Below, in pieces: positions 49,101 to 59,663 of a stretch of DNA of 64,000 nt. Under the pieces are notes generated by a model that was not told the DNA's origin, did no database searches, and worked only from the letters and a program-made list of their open reading frames with translations. Source of the DNA: Symsagittifera roscoffensis (lineage: Eukaryota; Xenacoelomorpha; Acoela; Convolutidae); assembly GCF_963678635.1 (NCBI RefSeq), contig NC_087071.1, positions 27,451,378 to 27,515,377 on the forward strand, in the 5' to 3' direction. The translations under genes and the position numbers were made by a program. Position 1 is the stretch's first letter. Each line of letters begins with the position of its first letter.

Positions 49101-51700
49101 TGAATTCATAACACGGAAACCAACCGTAGAAATACCACAAAATGTAAATATTTTCCATATAAAAGACAAAACATCAATATGATTGGAAAGCAAGTATGCA
49201 GTTAAAACTGATCGCGACACTACACAACAAAAATCAACTCGAAATGTTTGCAATAAATCTTGATTCTCAAATAACCATCACGAAAGTAGATATGTTCGGA
49301 GAGTCTTCATTTTAACCAATACCACAATCATCATGGATCAAAAACACCACAAAAACCTCCTGAACAAAAGCTATAAGGAAAAACCTCTTTCCTTCAATGG
49401 ACTAGGAGAATTTAACTGATGGCATAAATCATCAGGACCTCCTGATTTCTATTCTAGATAAACTGTAAACAAAATTTTTAATTTACAAGACCCCTTAGAC
49501 AATGAACCTCCCTCAGAAAAACGAAATCTAAAAAATCTTTCTACCCATTACAGCAAAAACAACATTGGAACTACTACCAAAATATCATAGTTTTGAACCT
49601 GTAATTAGGCAACATAAATCCTGGCATAAATATACACAAAATCTGTAAAAGCAGATATCACAGTTTTAGGAAAAAAATACTACTTAGATAAATTCGAAAT
49701 TTCAATGGCACAACAAAAAATGAAAACAAGGATACTTTGGAGTACCATGCCCCAGAAACAAAATTACCCTGTCTAACATCAAGTATGATAATATTATCAT
49801 TTCACACTTCACATTCCCTAAATACAAAACGTCATGCAATGCAGGATCAGAAAAAAAAAAACTCAAAAACTATTTAGTATTTTTACTTGCCAAATGCACC
49901 ATCTTGGATAAAAGTATTATGCAATGATTGATAACATGTTTTATAAGTAAACCGTATCAAACAAAAAATAATATGCAAAAAACAAGATTTCAAAAGACAG
50001 AATCACTTTTCAACCACAGAATATCATTTGACACAAAAAAAACTATCTCGCCCTCCTCAGAAAGAAATTCATGCATCATGGTAATAGTTGACGCCTTTAA
50101 CTTTTTTGTAGTACTTTATCTTGTACATGCTTAGTCGAAACACGCCACCTGAGCTCATAACACGGAGACTAACCGTAAAAATACAACCACACGTTAATTT
50201 TTTTCCTTGCAAAAGACGAAACATCACTACGACTGGAATGCAACAGATCCCGACACTACACAAATAAACAACTTGGAACGCTTTCCGTTAAATCTTGGTT
50301 GCCAAAATTCCATCATGAATTAGACTTGTTCGGAGAGTCTTCATTTTAACCAAAACCACAATCATCATGGATCAAAAACACCACAAAAACTGAACAAAAG
50401 CTATAAGGAAAAACCTCTTTCCTTCAATAGACTAGGAGAATTTAACTGATGGCATAAATCATCAGGACCTCCTGATTTCTATTCTAGATAAACTGTAAAC
50501 AAAATTTTTAATTTACAAGACCCCTTAGACAATAAACCTCCCTCAAAAAACGAAATCTAAAAGATCTTTCTACCCATTACAGCAAAAACAACATTAGAAC
50601 TACTACTAAAAAATCATAATCTTGAACCTGTAATTAGGCAACTTAAATCCTGGCATAAGTTTACACAAAGTCTGTAAAAGCAGATATCACACTTTTAGGG
50701 AAAAAGATACTACTTAGATAATTTCGAAAATTCAATGGCACATTAAAAAATGAAAACAATGATACTTTGGAGTACCATACCCCAGAAACAAAAGTACCCT
50801 GTCTAACATCAATTATGATTTCATTATCATTTCACACTTCACATTCCCTAAATACAAAACGTCATGCAATACAGGATCAGAAAAAAAAAACATACTCAAA
50901 AATTATTCAGTATTTCTACTTGCCAAATGCACCAATTTGGATAAAAGTCTTATGCAATGATGGATAACATGTCCATTAAGTAAACCGTATCACACAAAAA
51001 AAACATTATGCAAAAAACAAGATTTCAAAAGACAGAATCACTTTTCAACCACAGATTATCATTTGACACAAAAAAAACCTATATCGCCCTCCTCAGAAAG
51101 AAACTCATGCATCATGGTAATTATTGACGCCTTTACCCTTTTTGTAGTACTTTATCTTGTGCATGCTTAGTCGAAACACGCCACCTGAGCTCATAACCCG
51201 GAGACCAACCGTACAAATACCACCACACGTTAGTTTTTTTCCTTGCAAAAGACGAAACATCACTACGACTGGAATGCAACAGATCCCGACACTACACAAA
51301 TCAACAACTTGGAACGTTTTCCGTTAAACCTTGGTTGCCAAAACTCCATCATGAATTAGATTTGTTCGGAGGGTCTTCATTTTAACCAAAACCACAATCA
51401 TCATGGATCAAAAACAGACACCATAAAAACCACCTGAACAAAAGCTATAAGGAAAAACCTCTTTCCTATAAAAGAATAGGAGAATTTAACTGATGGCATA
51501 AATTATCAGGACCTCCTAATTTCAGTTCTAAACAAATAATAAACAAAGTTTAATTTACAAGACCCTTTAGACAATGAACCTCCCTCAAAAAAAACGAAAC
51601 CGGAAAGGTTTTCTACCCATTACAGCAAAAACAACATTAGAACTACTATCAATATATCATATCATCGTTAAATGCCAATCGAGAATATTAAAGATAATAA
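49070..51700 (+). repeat. Tandem repeats of RNase H-end/integrase segment, family E
   Basis: A unit of about 1.04 kb, from the C-terminal end of RNase H (ATGTTTGGTCGAA or ATGCTTAGTCGAAAC, TTCATAAC) to the integrase core, occurs at about 49,076, 50,126 and 51,161. The third is cut at about 51,660. Each full unit reads through the HHCC-like region (HTSHSLNTK...), LPNAP.WIKVLCND and the ISFDTK segment carrying the first integrase Asp, then jumps back to the RNase H end. The rest of the integrase (second Asp, Glu, C-terminus) is absent. Copies differ by scattered substitutions and small indels. Confidence 0.85.
49795..50130 (+). pseudogene. Integrase N-terminal and core start, family E, unit 1
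   Basis: Zinc-binding HHCC region remnant near 49,800-49,930, then NHRISFDTKKTISPSSERN and IMVIVDAF, the first strand of the integrase core with its first catalytic Asp (about 50,017). The reading breaks at the repeat junction near 50,126. A matching segment lies at 50,830-51,160. Confidence 0.6.
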
Positions 51701-51779
51701 AAGAAATGAAATCTTCTAAAAAGTTGTTCTAAATGAATTCAGAGACAGACGATGGGCTGTCTAGTTGTTCAATTTTTCC
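51701..51779. other. Junction between family E and family T sequence
   Basis: Short unassigned stretch. AT-rich family E sequence ends here and clearly GC-richer family T sequence begins. Confidence 0.5.
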
Positions 51780-52800
51780 AGCGAAACCAACAGAAACATC
51801 AGAATTGAGAATTAACATCAAAGAAGCCATTCCTACCTGAGATAGAGCAACTAAGGGGCAAAATATCTGATAAGGAACTGGACCCGCTCAGAGCGTTGTT
51901 GAATCGGAACGCAGACGTTTTTCGAGGCACAAGGCTGGTATAGGCTGCTGCAACTTTGTAGAACATGAGATTGAAATAGAGGAGGGTTCGGGAGAGGGCT
52001 AGGAGAATGACCCCACACAAGTCAGAAGTGCGCAGAAAAGAAATCGAATTGTTAATGGAATATGACATGATCGAGCCATCGAAGTCTCCTTGGGCTTATG
52101 GCGTAGTCATGGCTAAAAATGACTACGCACTGTTTCAACTCTCATATGAAGCAGTTGAAGCAGTACTGATTTCTGTTACTTGAATGCAGTAACGATAAAG
52201 GAAACATACCCGATTCCCCGTATCGATGAGAGTATCTAACTTAGGAGACGCGAAGTTCTTCACGACGTTGAATTTGAACTCTGCCTCCTGGCAGGTGCCC
52301 CCCAGAAAGCAGAATTGGGAGAAAACGGGCTTCGAGTCTAAACCGGGACTGTTCCAGTGGAAAAGGATGCCATTTGGATTATGCAACGCAACCGCTACAT
52401 TCCAGCGAATAATGGCCCAGGCACTCACGAATGTGACCAAGAAATATGGGAACCTCATTATGTGTAATGTCGATGATGTGGTGATCGCAACGCCAACCCT
52501 AGTGGCCCATATAGAAAGTTGGATGAAAACTTTGCTTGCACGAAACAGGCTGGCCTGAAGTGTAAACTCTCCATGTGCGAAATCCTCAGAGACTCAATCA
52601 AGTATTTGGGTCGCCTTGTAGATAAAGACGTTATCAGACCGGATCCTGAAGCAGTTGAAGCAGTACTGACCTGGAAGGCACCGAAGACTGACACGCAATT
52701 GATGAGCTTCCTAGGATTCGCTAACTACTACCGAGAGTTTATCAAAGGGTATGCTGACAGGATATATCCTATGCAACAGTTGATGAGAAACAAGGGCAAA
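51780..52800 (+). pseudogene. Reverse transcriptase, family T copy T1, broken
   Basis: The pre-RT helix LRALLNRNADVF is near 51,890, then EVRRKEIELLMEYDMIEPSKSPWAYGVV near 52,020-52,110, YLNAVTIKETYPIPRIDES near 52,180-52,230, and the open frame 52,226-52,558 with AKFFTTLNLNSA, MPFGLCNATATFQR and CNVDDVVIAT at the YxDD position. The thumb, KYLGRLVDKDVIRPD and FLGFANYYREFIKG, follows at 52,519-52,800. This is a standard Ty3/gypsy RT. It is broken by frameshifts near 52,240 and 52,510 and by a 22-base insertion-like duplication at 52,148-52,169, and the YxDD Tyr is Asn. Confidence 0.85.
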
Positions 52801-53409
52801 AACTTCAGCTCGATGACAAGGATCAAGCCTCATTTGAGAACATCAAGCGCGAACTTTGCGAGGCTCCGGTCCTCGCCATGCCGACAGAAAAGGGGATGTT
52901 TGTGTTAGACACAGACGCATCAATGGTTGCAATATCGGGCATACTTCACCAGGAACAAGAGTGAAAAGGGAGCACTGTTCTCCGACCAATAGCTTATAGA
53001 AGTTATGGAGCGACAATGAAATGACGTAGGGTGCACCAAAAGCTGAGATGTTTGCGGTGCTCCCTTCAAGTTGCGTATAGACAATCGTGCTCTTGCTTGG
53101 CTGGAGACCTATTCGATGGACCAAAGCTATATTGGCCGTTGGATCGTGCGTCTGGACTGATACCACATGATCATAGAGCATCGAAACCGTGACAGACACC
53201 AGAATGCCGACAGCCTCAGCAGGAGGACAGAATTTTATGAGCGACTAGAAGAGAAGCAGGCCAACCAAGCAGAAATTGATGATGGGTTTTCTTTCCTGGA
53301 TAAAGAGACCTATGACAAACTGCCACTCACCAGGTGGCTTGACAAGTCAGGGCAACCCATACCAGGACACCCTGAACTTCCGGTGGAGACAGGTGTTGGC
53401 CAGGGTTGA
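52801..53409 (+). pseudogene. RNase H, family T copy T1, broken
   Basis: The N-terminal strand FVLDTDASMVAISGILHQ lies near 52,898-52,955 and holds the first catalytic Asp. The end HQNADSLSRR is at 53,194-53,223, with a charged C-terminal extension to the stop at 53,409. The middle is decayed (53,000-53,160). Confidence 0.75.
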
Positions 53410-53719
53410 TCCCGTCCCGTTGCATTTGCTAGTTTGATCAAACCTGGTACAGCAAGAGCTTACCAGGCTGGGTATCAACAGCATAGCCATGCTAAACAGG
53501 ACGGTGAACGTAGCACCGGATGTCATGGGGAAACTCCATGACTTACTAGACAGAGAAGTTGAAAGGTATGATTATGAGTGAATGGAGAGGAGACCATGCA
53601 GCGACTGACCATCACTAAAAGAACGGAGAAGAGGCCTGTGACCATCCAGAGTCGGGATGTTGAGCGGAATTGCAGTAGATAGTGAACCAGCTAGTGAACT
53701 CGATGCCGAAAGATGTCCT
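53410..53719 (+). other. Spacer between RNase H and acidic region, T1
   Basis: Frames are broken. Pieces such as RTVNVAPDVMGKLHDLLDR and NQLVNSMPKDVLLRISYTDH suggest that it was coding. It is absent from T2, where the SGNH region joins directly at about 58,757. Confidence 0.4.
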
Positions 53720-54320
53720 GCTGAGGATTTCGTACACGGATCATCGAGAAACCACCCATATCCAAACCACTGAGGAGGTCAGGGTTGAATAAAAGTCCAA
53801 CCTGACAAGGAAGGTTCAGTTCACCTATGCAAAAGAGGAGTACGAGCCGTGCTCGGACTGTTCATCTGGGGACGAGACATTGTCCGGGGAATGCACTTTC
53901 GGGCCCGGACAGGATGACCTGTTCGGGGAGACAATATCAAAGCAACCGAGAGATTGAATGTTGTACAGGGAGCCGAGCTCAGAGCAACCAAGGGACAGAA
54001 TTTTGTCCGGGGAGTCGAGAAACATCACAGAAAAAATAAGAAAATAACGCTGCAGAATCCATCGGCTCGAGTGATGACTCGAGGCCTCAGTCCTGGGAGA
54101 ATGCATCGGAAACTACTTCCAACTCGGACGTCTCGGAGATTGCGATTTATTCCTTGTTAGTGGAATGGAAACAGCGCGGTTTGGATCGGGAAATGCTTCA
54201 GGACCCAGACAGATACAGATATATCTCCGATGAGGAGGGCATAATGCCACAGATGAACTCGAACTGATAGCAGTGTCGAAACGTCCGACTAGATTACTTC
54301 CGCATGCTACGGTCGTCCGT
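53720..54320 (+). pseudogene. Acidic low-complexity Pol region with LSGE repeats, T1
   Basis: The frame carries TYAKEEYEPCSDCSSGDETLSGE and further LSGE words. At DNA level TTGTCCGGGGA recurs at 53,880 and 54,001. A Ser/Asp-rich stretch follows, then WKQRGLDREM and DRYRYISDEEGI-like residues. It lies between RNase H and integrase here. Function is unknown; it is likely a linker of the polyprotein. Confidence 0.5.
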
Positions 54321-55800
54321 ACCAACCTGGAACCATCAAGCCGAGAAGCAACACCCTTAAAAAAGAAATGGTGTGTTATGTTGATGGATGATGTCCATGC
54401 CCCGGGGATAATTAGCGCACAACTAGGCGGGATAAAGACATATCTGAAAGCTAGGTACCGACTGTCGGATCTCTTAAGGGCTCAGCGAAATGACAGGATG
54501 ACGAGTTATCCGAAGAGATGGATCAATAATGGGTCACCTGATAAATGGGATCTGGAGGAGGACAGCAATAAGATCTTAAAACAATTTTTACTTCAAGAGA
54601 AAATATTTGTTATAATTGAATAAAGACGGGATCGTGTGCTGCAAACGCAAGGAAGAAGATAAAGTCTTTTATAAATACATTTTGATAGTGCTACCGCAGT
54701 TGTATCAAACCGAATTGCTCTTTCGTTCACATGATCAGATGGGCCATCAAGGCGTGATAAAAGTGTATAATAGGATACAGAAATGATTCGAATGGCCTGG
54801 CTTGAAAAAAGCCTGTGAAAAGTTGATCTCTGCATGCTTGTCATCATGTAAACAAACGAAGGACCCCAAGAAACTGAGGTTTCCTCTGCAGTCTATAGAG
54901 TCATCAGGATTCGATGAGGTGGTGCATATTGAACGGGCTACAATCAAGTGCTGGTAATGGTTGATCTTTTAACAAAACACGCAGAGGCAGCTGCCTGCAT
55001 GACAGCATCAGCGAAGGAAACGTGCGATCACTTGATAAGTTTAAGGACAGCGAGACACGGCTGCCCAATCACATTCCAATCAGACAATGGCGAAGCATTC
55101 GTGGGTGATCTCGAGAAGGAGTTAATGAAGAGGTCACAATTGGCACAGGCCCACTCTACCATTTATCATCCACAAATGAATGGCCTATTTGAAAGGCAGA
55201 ATCGCACTTTAGTGTCCATGTTGAGGGTTTATTGCTAAAAATACATGGACGATTGGGATAGGCACTTGCCGCTAGTAATGGGCGCTTATAGCAGCACAGA
55301 ACGTTCTATCACGGGAATGAGTCCGCATATGATGTTAACCGGTCACGAGAAAGCCCTTCCATTAACATTCTTCTACCCTGAGTACGATGTAAAGAAAACA
55401 GCGAAGCAAACGTACGTGCGTGATGTGATCAGAAGGCAGCAGGACCTCATTATCTATGCAGAAGGAACACGCAACAGGCACAAATCAGACAAAAAGGAGA
55501 TTTGATAAAAGGACTGCGGATGCAAAAGCGTACTCGTTTCGAGATTATGTCTGGATGTTCCAGGAAGTAGTTCTACCAAAGGGAACCAAAAGTTTGCTGA
55601 AAAAATGGCCGGGTCCATTTCAAATAACTGAAAAGCACCAAGGAGGCCGTTTTTATCGATTGAGGACAGACTGGCAGCCCATTACGAAAACATCAAGCCA
55701 CACAATGCCTCATCAGAGGACTGGTGTATTCCGGCCGACATGCATGGTGAGGACTACTTGATAGTGGATTCTGCCTGCGAGGTGAATGAGAGAGGCAAAA
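54273..55800 (+). pseudogene. Integrase, family T copy T1, broken
   Basis: Same protein as the intact T2 ORF. It begins with the pre-integrase helix KKKWCVMLMDDV and LLRAQRNDRMTS, then the HHCC zinc region with HDQMGHQ and a stop replacing a Trp near 54,785. The core has FQSDNGEAFVG (second Asp) and NGLFERQNR (Glu), and the C-terminal MFQEVVLPKGTKSLLKKWPGPF. It carries at least four breaks, including the loss of about 30 bases around the first catalytic Asp near 54,930 and a stop at 55,236. Confidence 0.8.
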
Positions 55801-56470
55801 CGATGGGAATGAGGTCGTAGATGATCGTGATTGGCCACTAGACCTGGAGTTAACCGGGCAAGTGGAGGTTGACAACGAAACTCTTCCATATGCAGAAGAA
55901 TACTAGGACTGCCCACCGCAAACTGAAGGTGATAAAGGAGTACAGCCTGACTTTCCCTTCACCATGGAGACACGGCAGGGCAAAAAAGGAAAGAATAAGA
56001 AGAAGTACAACCCTTATGGCGAAGATTTCGTCAAAGAGAGAATAGCTTAGAGCGACATGATGGACTCGCTAGTGAGCCTGGACGAAGTAGTGGTGCCACA
56101 AGAGATCGACCTGGTCAATGACACAGAACAGGATTGGATCGACAATCGTTCTGAACCAGAAGTGGAGTTCGAACCGGAGATGGAGCAGATGCATGAGCAC
56201 GAATTGACAAATTTGCGAGTGCTCGAATGGCTCCATGATCTGCCAGCTGATCCCAAAGAGACCATCTTGACGATTCAGGATGTCGATCAAAAAAGCATCA
56301 AATACATCAGTCACGACAACACTGAGACCAACTGGGTCGCTCCAGATGGTCCTTTATGCGTTCCAGAATCCAATCTCAATCTGCTTGATCTTGGGCGACC
56401 AAAGGGGCCGTCAAGGAATTTTTTGTCCGGGGAGTGGGAGTGGGACTCACCCACGCCGAAAATCTTATGA
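55801..56470 (+). pseudogene. Acidic Pol tail / ORF before macro domain, T1
   Basis: After the integrase, acidic frames read VEVDNETLPYAEEY and YNPYGEDFV (to about 56,045). An open stretch of 137 codons from 56,057 follows, rich in Asp and Glu (EPEVEFEPEMEQM), ending with another LSGEW word near 56,420. No domain is recognised. It may be the C-terminal tail of Pol leading into the macro domain. Confidence 0.5.
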
Positions 56471-56829
56471 TCAAAAAATTAAAATCGGCAAGGGAAACCG
56501 GAGAGCTGGAAACGGAGGTCGAGAACGCCAGAAAACCAAATCACTACTCAAACAATATCGTTGTCACGGACAGTGATTTCATACTCACGGAACGTACATG
56601 CGCTTTAGCGATAACTGCGGATGTGAGTTTTATGACAGCACTGGCGGCCGACTTTATGAGAGAGTACAAGAAGATCGAAATTTTATGGAAACAGAGGCCA
56701 TGTTGCATCACAGATACCAGGGAAATATTTGTGTTTCCTGGTAACTAAGGCCACTGACAGACAACACATAAATCCGGAGAGCTTGGTGCTAGCCTTAACT
56801 CGACTTAGGGATTTCCTGGTTGAGAGAGG

Positions 56830-56865
<36 letters not shown>

Positions 56866-56975
56866 ACCAGTCTATGATCCCAATAGGGGAAAGCTGCAGA
56901 AAATTATATGCCCTCTTACATGTTATATTTTCAGAAACGGACATAGAGGTCTACTTACCTAAAAGTGTTATCTGA
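56471..56975 (+). pseudogene. Macro-domain-like region, family T copy T1, broken
   Basis: Macro domains bind or hydrolyse ADP-ribose conjugates. Three frames carry their landmarks in order: NNIVVTDSDFILTERTCALAITADVSFMTALAADF (first strands and the loop where NAA/ADL residues lie), RYQGNICV then FLVTKATDRQHINPESLVLALTRLRDFLVERG (central strand and helix), TSLSL...PVYDPNRGKL (strand, with the Gly-rich loop altered), and LLHVIFSETDIEVYL with a stop at 56,973-56,975. Two frame changes lie near 56,690-56,740 and one near 56,890. A (CT)14 run encodes repeated Ser-Leu inside the strand. Recognition is by pattern, closest to the small OARD1-type macro proteins, and needs a profile search. Confidence 0.6.
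56836..56863. repeat. (CT)14 microsatellite in macro-like region, T1
   Basis: 28 bases of CT inside the TSLSL-coding strand. T2 has 34 bases (17 units), a difference of six bases or two codons. Confidence 0.95.
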
Positions 56976-57403
56976 GCAAATGCTAGAGCCACATTAAGCG
57001 TCAAGTAGTCTCTATTAGGTTTACTTTTAGGCATAAGCATTAAAATTTAGGTTAGTTAGGTATACGGTTTTTATGTGATAGTGTGGATGTGTGATATTCG
57101 TATATTATGTTAATGTCAGGTTATGTTTTATGTGATGCTTAATCCATTGAAACCTGGAACACTCCAGGTACGAAAGGTGAAAACGGCTCAATTGTGTTAT
57201 TTTGACAATATTGCAGGTAGGCGATCCAGCTTGAACACACACGAACAAGACACACACGAAGTTTTTAAACTAAGAGCAAAAAAAAGTTTCAATGGATTGT
57301 TTTTAAAAGATGTTTGGAGATAAAACAGCTCGGAATGATTATTCTAAGTCGTGACTTGTTGAACTGAATCAAAGAAACACGACAAGACCCACACGAAGAA
57401 GAA
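56976..57403 (+). repeat. LTR-like stretch between T1 and T2
   Basis: Non-coding sequence between the macro-domain stop and the gag ATG, repeated with high identity at 62,056-62,469. A tandem LTR-internal-LTR arrangement would place an LTR here, with the primer-binding site near its 3' end. I could not fix the termini or a matching tRNA. Confidence 0.6.
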
Positions 57404-58050
57404 TGAGTGATACCAACGACTTGATAGATTTCATCTCAGCGAGCCTAGGAACGGGTCTGGGCGAGGTGTATCAGCGGTTTCACAACTCAATGCGTTGGGA
57501 AGATAAGGTCGTTGGGATCTTCCCACCGAAGTGGTCTTGCTGTTGATCGTTGCCGGGCCCATCACACTCAGCAGACTCCCCGACAGCGGCTCCTCCAAGG
57601 AAAAAAGTCAGAATGAACGAAACTGGGATAAAAACGGTGGAGAACAGTGAAACTCTAAAGAAGAAAGACAAAGACTGGGAGCAGTTGTGCACGAGGTTGA
57701 ACGAGCTTCAAGAAAAGGTGAAAACCGTGACGAAAAAAAAACGGAGAGCTGCAGATCCTCTCCAAAGAAGAGGAGATAAAGCAGTTGAAGGAGCAAGTTG
57801 TCGCCAGACGTTCTGGTATTGATAAACACCGAGACGACAGCCAAGGCCAAGACTCAGAAGCTGTACAGACCGAGTGAGGTGACGGCCCTTCAGCTAGTGA
57901 GCTCGCCTTCAAACGCAAGTAACACGATACCTGATCCATGTGGCCAAAGCTGCGATACAGGAAATACACCGAGCGAGAGACCGAAGCTTGGGTAAGATTG
58001 TTCTTACTCAGCGTGCGGTCCATCCACCCATCAGAAAAGAAAACTCAACG
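57404..58050 (+). pseudogene. gag-like ORF, family T copy T2, deleted and frameshifted
   Basis: Starts MSDTNDLIDFISASLG, as in the fuller T3 copy (62,470), but loses about 280 bases relative to it after the first 24 codons. A coiled-coil-like stretch follows (57,550-57,790: KKDKDWEQLC, LQEKVKTVTK), then IQEIHRARDRSLGK near 57,950-57,990. No zinc knuckle is seen. By position and coiled coil it is taken as Gag. Confidence 0.55.
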
Positions 58051-58770
58051 AATCTCACAGAACCGGCCGGTCCGGTACCGAGTGGAGTCAAGGTGAGGTC
58101 ACGGGTAATTGACATTCGAAAGGACCTCAAAACCGGACGGACCTTCGTGAAGGTCGCTGCGGAACACCCTAGATCTTGCTTGAACAGCATGGCCTTGAAT
58201 CCGGCGGCGATCCACCAACTGGTGCCGAAAGGTAGCCAACACCGGATCATAGGAGACAGCCTGGTGAGGGATTTCAATCAAATTTCAGTAGGCGGACAAA
58301 CAACTGTGATCTTCTTTGAAGGGGCTTCAGTGGCTCAAGTGATCTAGATGATGGAGCTACAGAACGATGATAGGGTGGACACTTTAACCGCGATGATAAG
58401 GACGAACGATGTCTCAAGGAACCCCGTCACACCCGAGACAAAATGGGAATCATTGCTGATCTGTCTCCTCCTCAACGAAATAGAAGTACAGGCCGAGAAT
58501 TATGGTCTCGTGTACCATCCCTCATAATATAGACGCCGGGTCACCAGTAGCCGAATTCATGAATGGGAACGTAACGCAGTGGAATGTGTTGATCAGGAAC
58601 TTGACCACAGGAAATCCCAACGAACTCCGTTCGATGGATGTCGAAAGTACACTGAGAATGGTGGCCCACAGTGCCTTGACAAAAATTCGTATACATTTCG
58701 ATACCCAACCGGGAATACAGTGGATACAGGACGCGCTTCAAACGAGGTTAGAAGAGATGGCTGAGGACTT
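58051..58770 (+). pseudogene. SGNH/GDSL-hydrolase-like domain, family T copy T2, broken
   Basis: SGNH hydrolases are serine esterases or lipases. The landmarks appear in order. GDSLVRDF (58,252-58,275) is block I with the nucleophile Ser. FFEGASVAQV near 58,313-58,342 fits the glycine of block II. RTNDVSRNP (58,399-58,425) is block III, where G of GxND is Arg but the Asn is kept. ALTKIRIHF near 58,676-58,699 is block V, keeping His but with the preceding Asp replaced. A stop at 58,346-58,348 and a frame change near 58,490 break it, so it is inactive now. The GDS, GxND and xxH order is the known SGNH signature. A comparable esterase domain is known from ORF1 of CR1-type retrotransposons. Confidence 0.65.
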
Positions 58771-59320
58771 CGTACACGGATCGTCGAGAAGCAACCCTTA
58801 TCCAAACCACTGAGGAGGTCAGGGTTAAATCAAAGTCCAACCTGACAAGAAAGGTTCATTTCACCTATGCAAAAGAGGAGTACGAGCCGTGCTCGGACTG
58901 TTCATCTGGGGACGAGACATTGTCCGGGGAATCATGCACTTTCGGGCCCGGACAGGATGACCTGTTCGGGGAGACAATATCAAAGCAACCGAGAGCTTGA
59001 ATGTTGTCCGGGGAGCCGAGCTCAGAGCAACCAAGGGACAGAATTTTGTCCGGGGAGTCGAGAAACATCACAGAGAAAATAAAAAAATGATGCTGCGGAA
59101 TCCATCGGCTCGAGTGATGACTCGAGGCCTCAGTCCTGGGAGAATGCATCGGAAACTACTTCCAACTCGGACGTCTCGGAGATTGCGATTCATTCCTTGT
59201 TAGTGGAATGGAAACAGCGCGGTTTGGATCGGGAAATGCATCAGGACCCAGACAGAGACAGATATATCTCCGATGAGGAGGACATAATGTCGCAGATGAA
59301 CTCGAACTGATAGCAGTGTC
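58757..59320 (+). pseudogene. Acidic low-complexity Pol region with LSGE repeats, T2
   Basis: Same as 53,720-54,320, with TTGTCCGGGGA words at 58,920, 59,004 and 59,046. Frame pieces are EEYEPCSDCSSGDETLSGES, SSDDSRPQSWENAS and DRDRYISDEEDIMSQ. A stop near 59,000 and another near 59,090 interrupt it. Confidence 0.5.
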
Positions 59321-59663
59321 GAAACGTCCGACTAGATTACTTCCGCATGCTGCGGTCATCCCTACCAACCTGGAACTATCAAGGCAAGAAGCAACACCCT
59401 TAAAAAAGAAATGGTGTGTTATGTTGATGGATGATGTCCATGCCCCGGGGATAATTAGCGCACAACTAGGCGGGATAAAGACATATCTGAAAGCCAGGTA
59501 CTACTTGTTGGATCTCTTAAGGGCTCAGCGAAATGACCGCATGACGATTAATCTGAAGAGATGGACCGAGAATGGATCACCTGATAAAGGGGATCTGGAG
59601 GAGGACAGCAATAAGATCCTAAAACAGTTTTTACTTCAAGAGAAAATATTTGTTATACTTTAA
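59316..59663 (+). pseudogene. Pre-integrase Pol segment, T2
   Basis: Open frame of 115 codons in the helical region before the integrase: KKKWCVMLMDDVHAPG, then LDLLRAQRNDRM and DKGDLEEDSNKILKQF. It overlaps the integrase ORF start by 14 bases in another frame, so one frameshift separates it from the integrase proper. Confidence 0.6.

Larger units (their letters stand above)
51780..56975 (+). mobile_element. Ty3/gypsy-type element, family T copy T1 (pol to 3' end)
   Basis: Contains, in order, RT, RNase H, an acidic spacer, integrase, an acidic tail and a macro-domain-like region, followed by the LTR-like stretch at 56,976-57,403. It lacks the 5' half (gag and SGNH region). Base composition is much GC-richer than the surroundings. 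From about 53,720 it matches copy T2 at a constant offset of about 5,045 bases. Confidence 0.85.
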
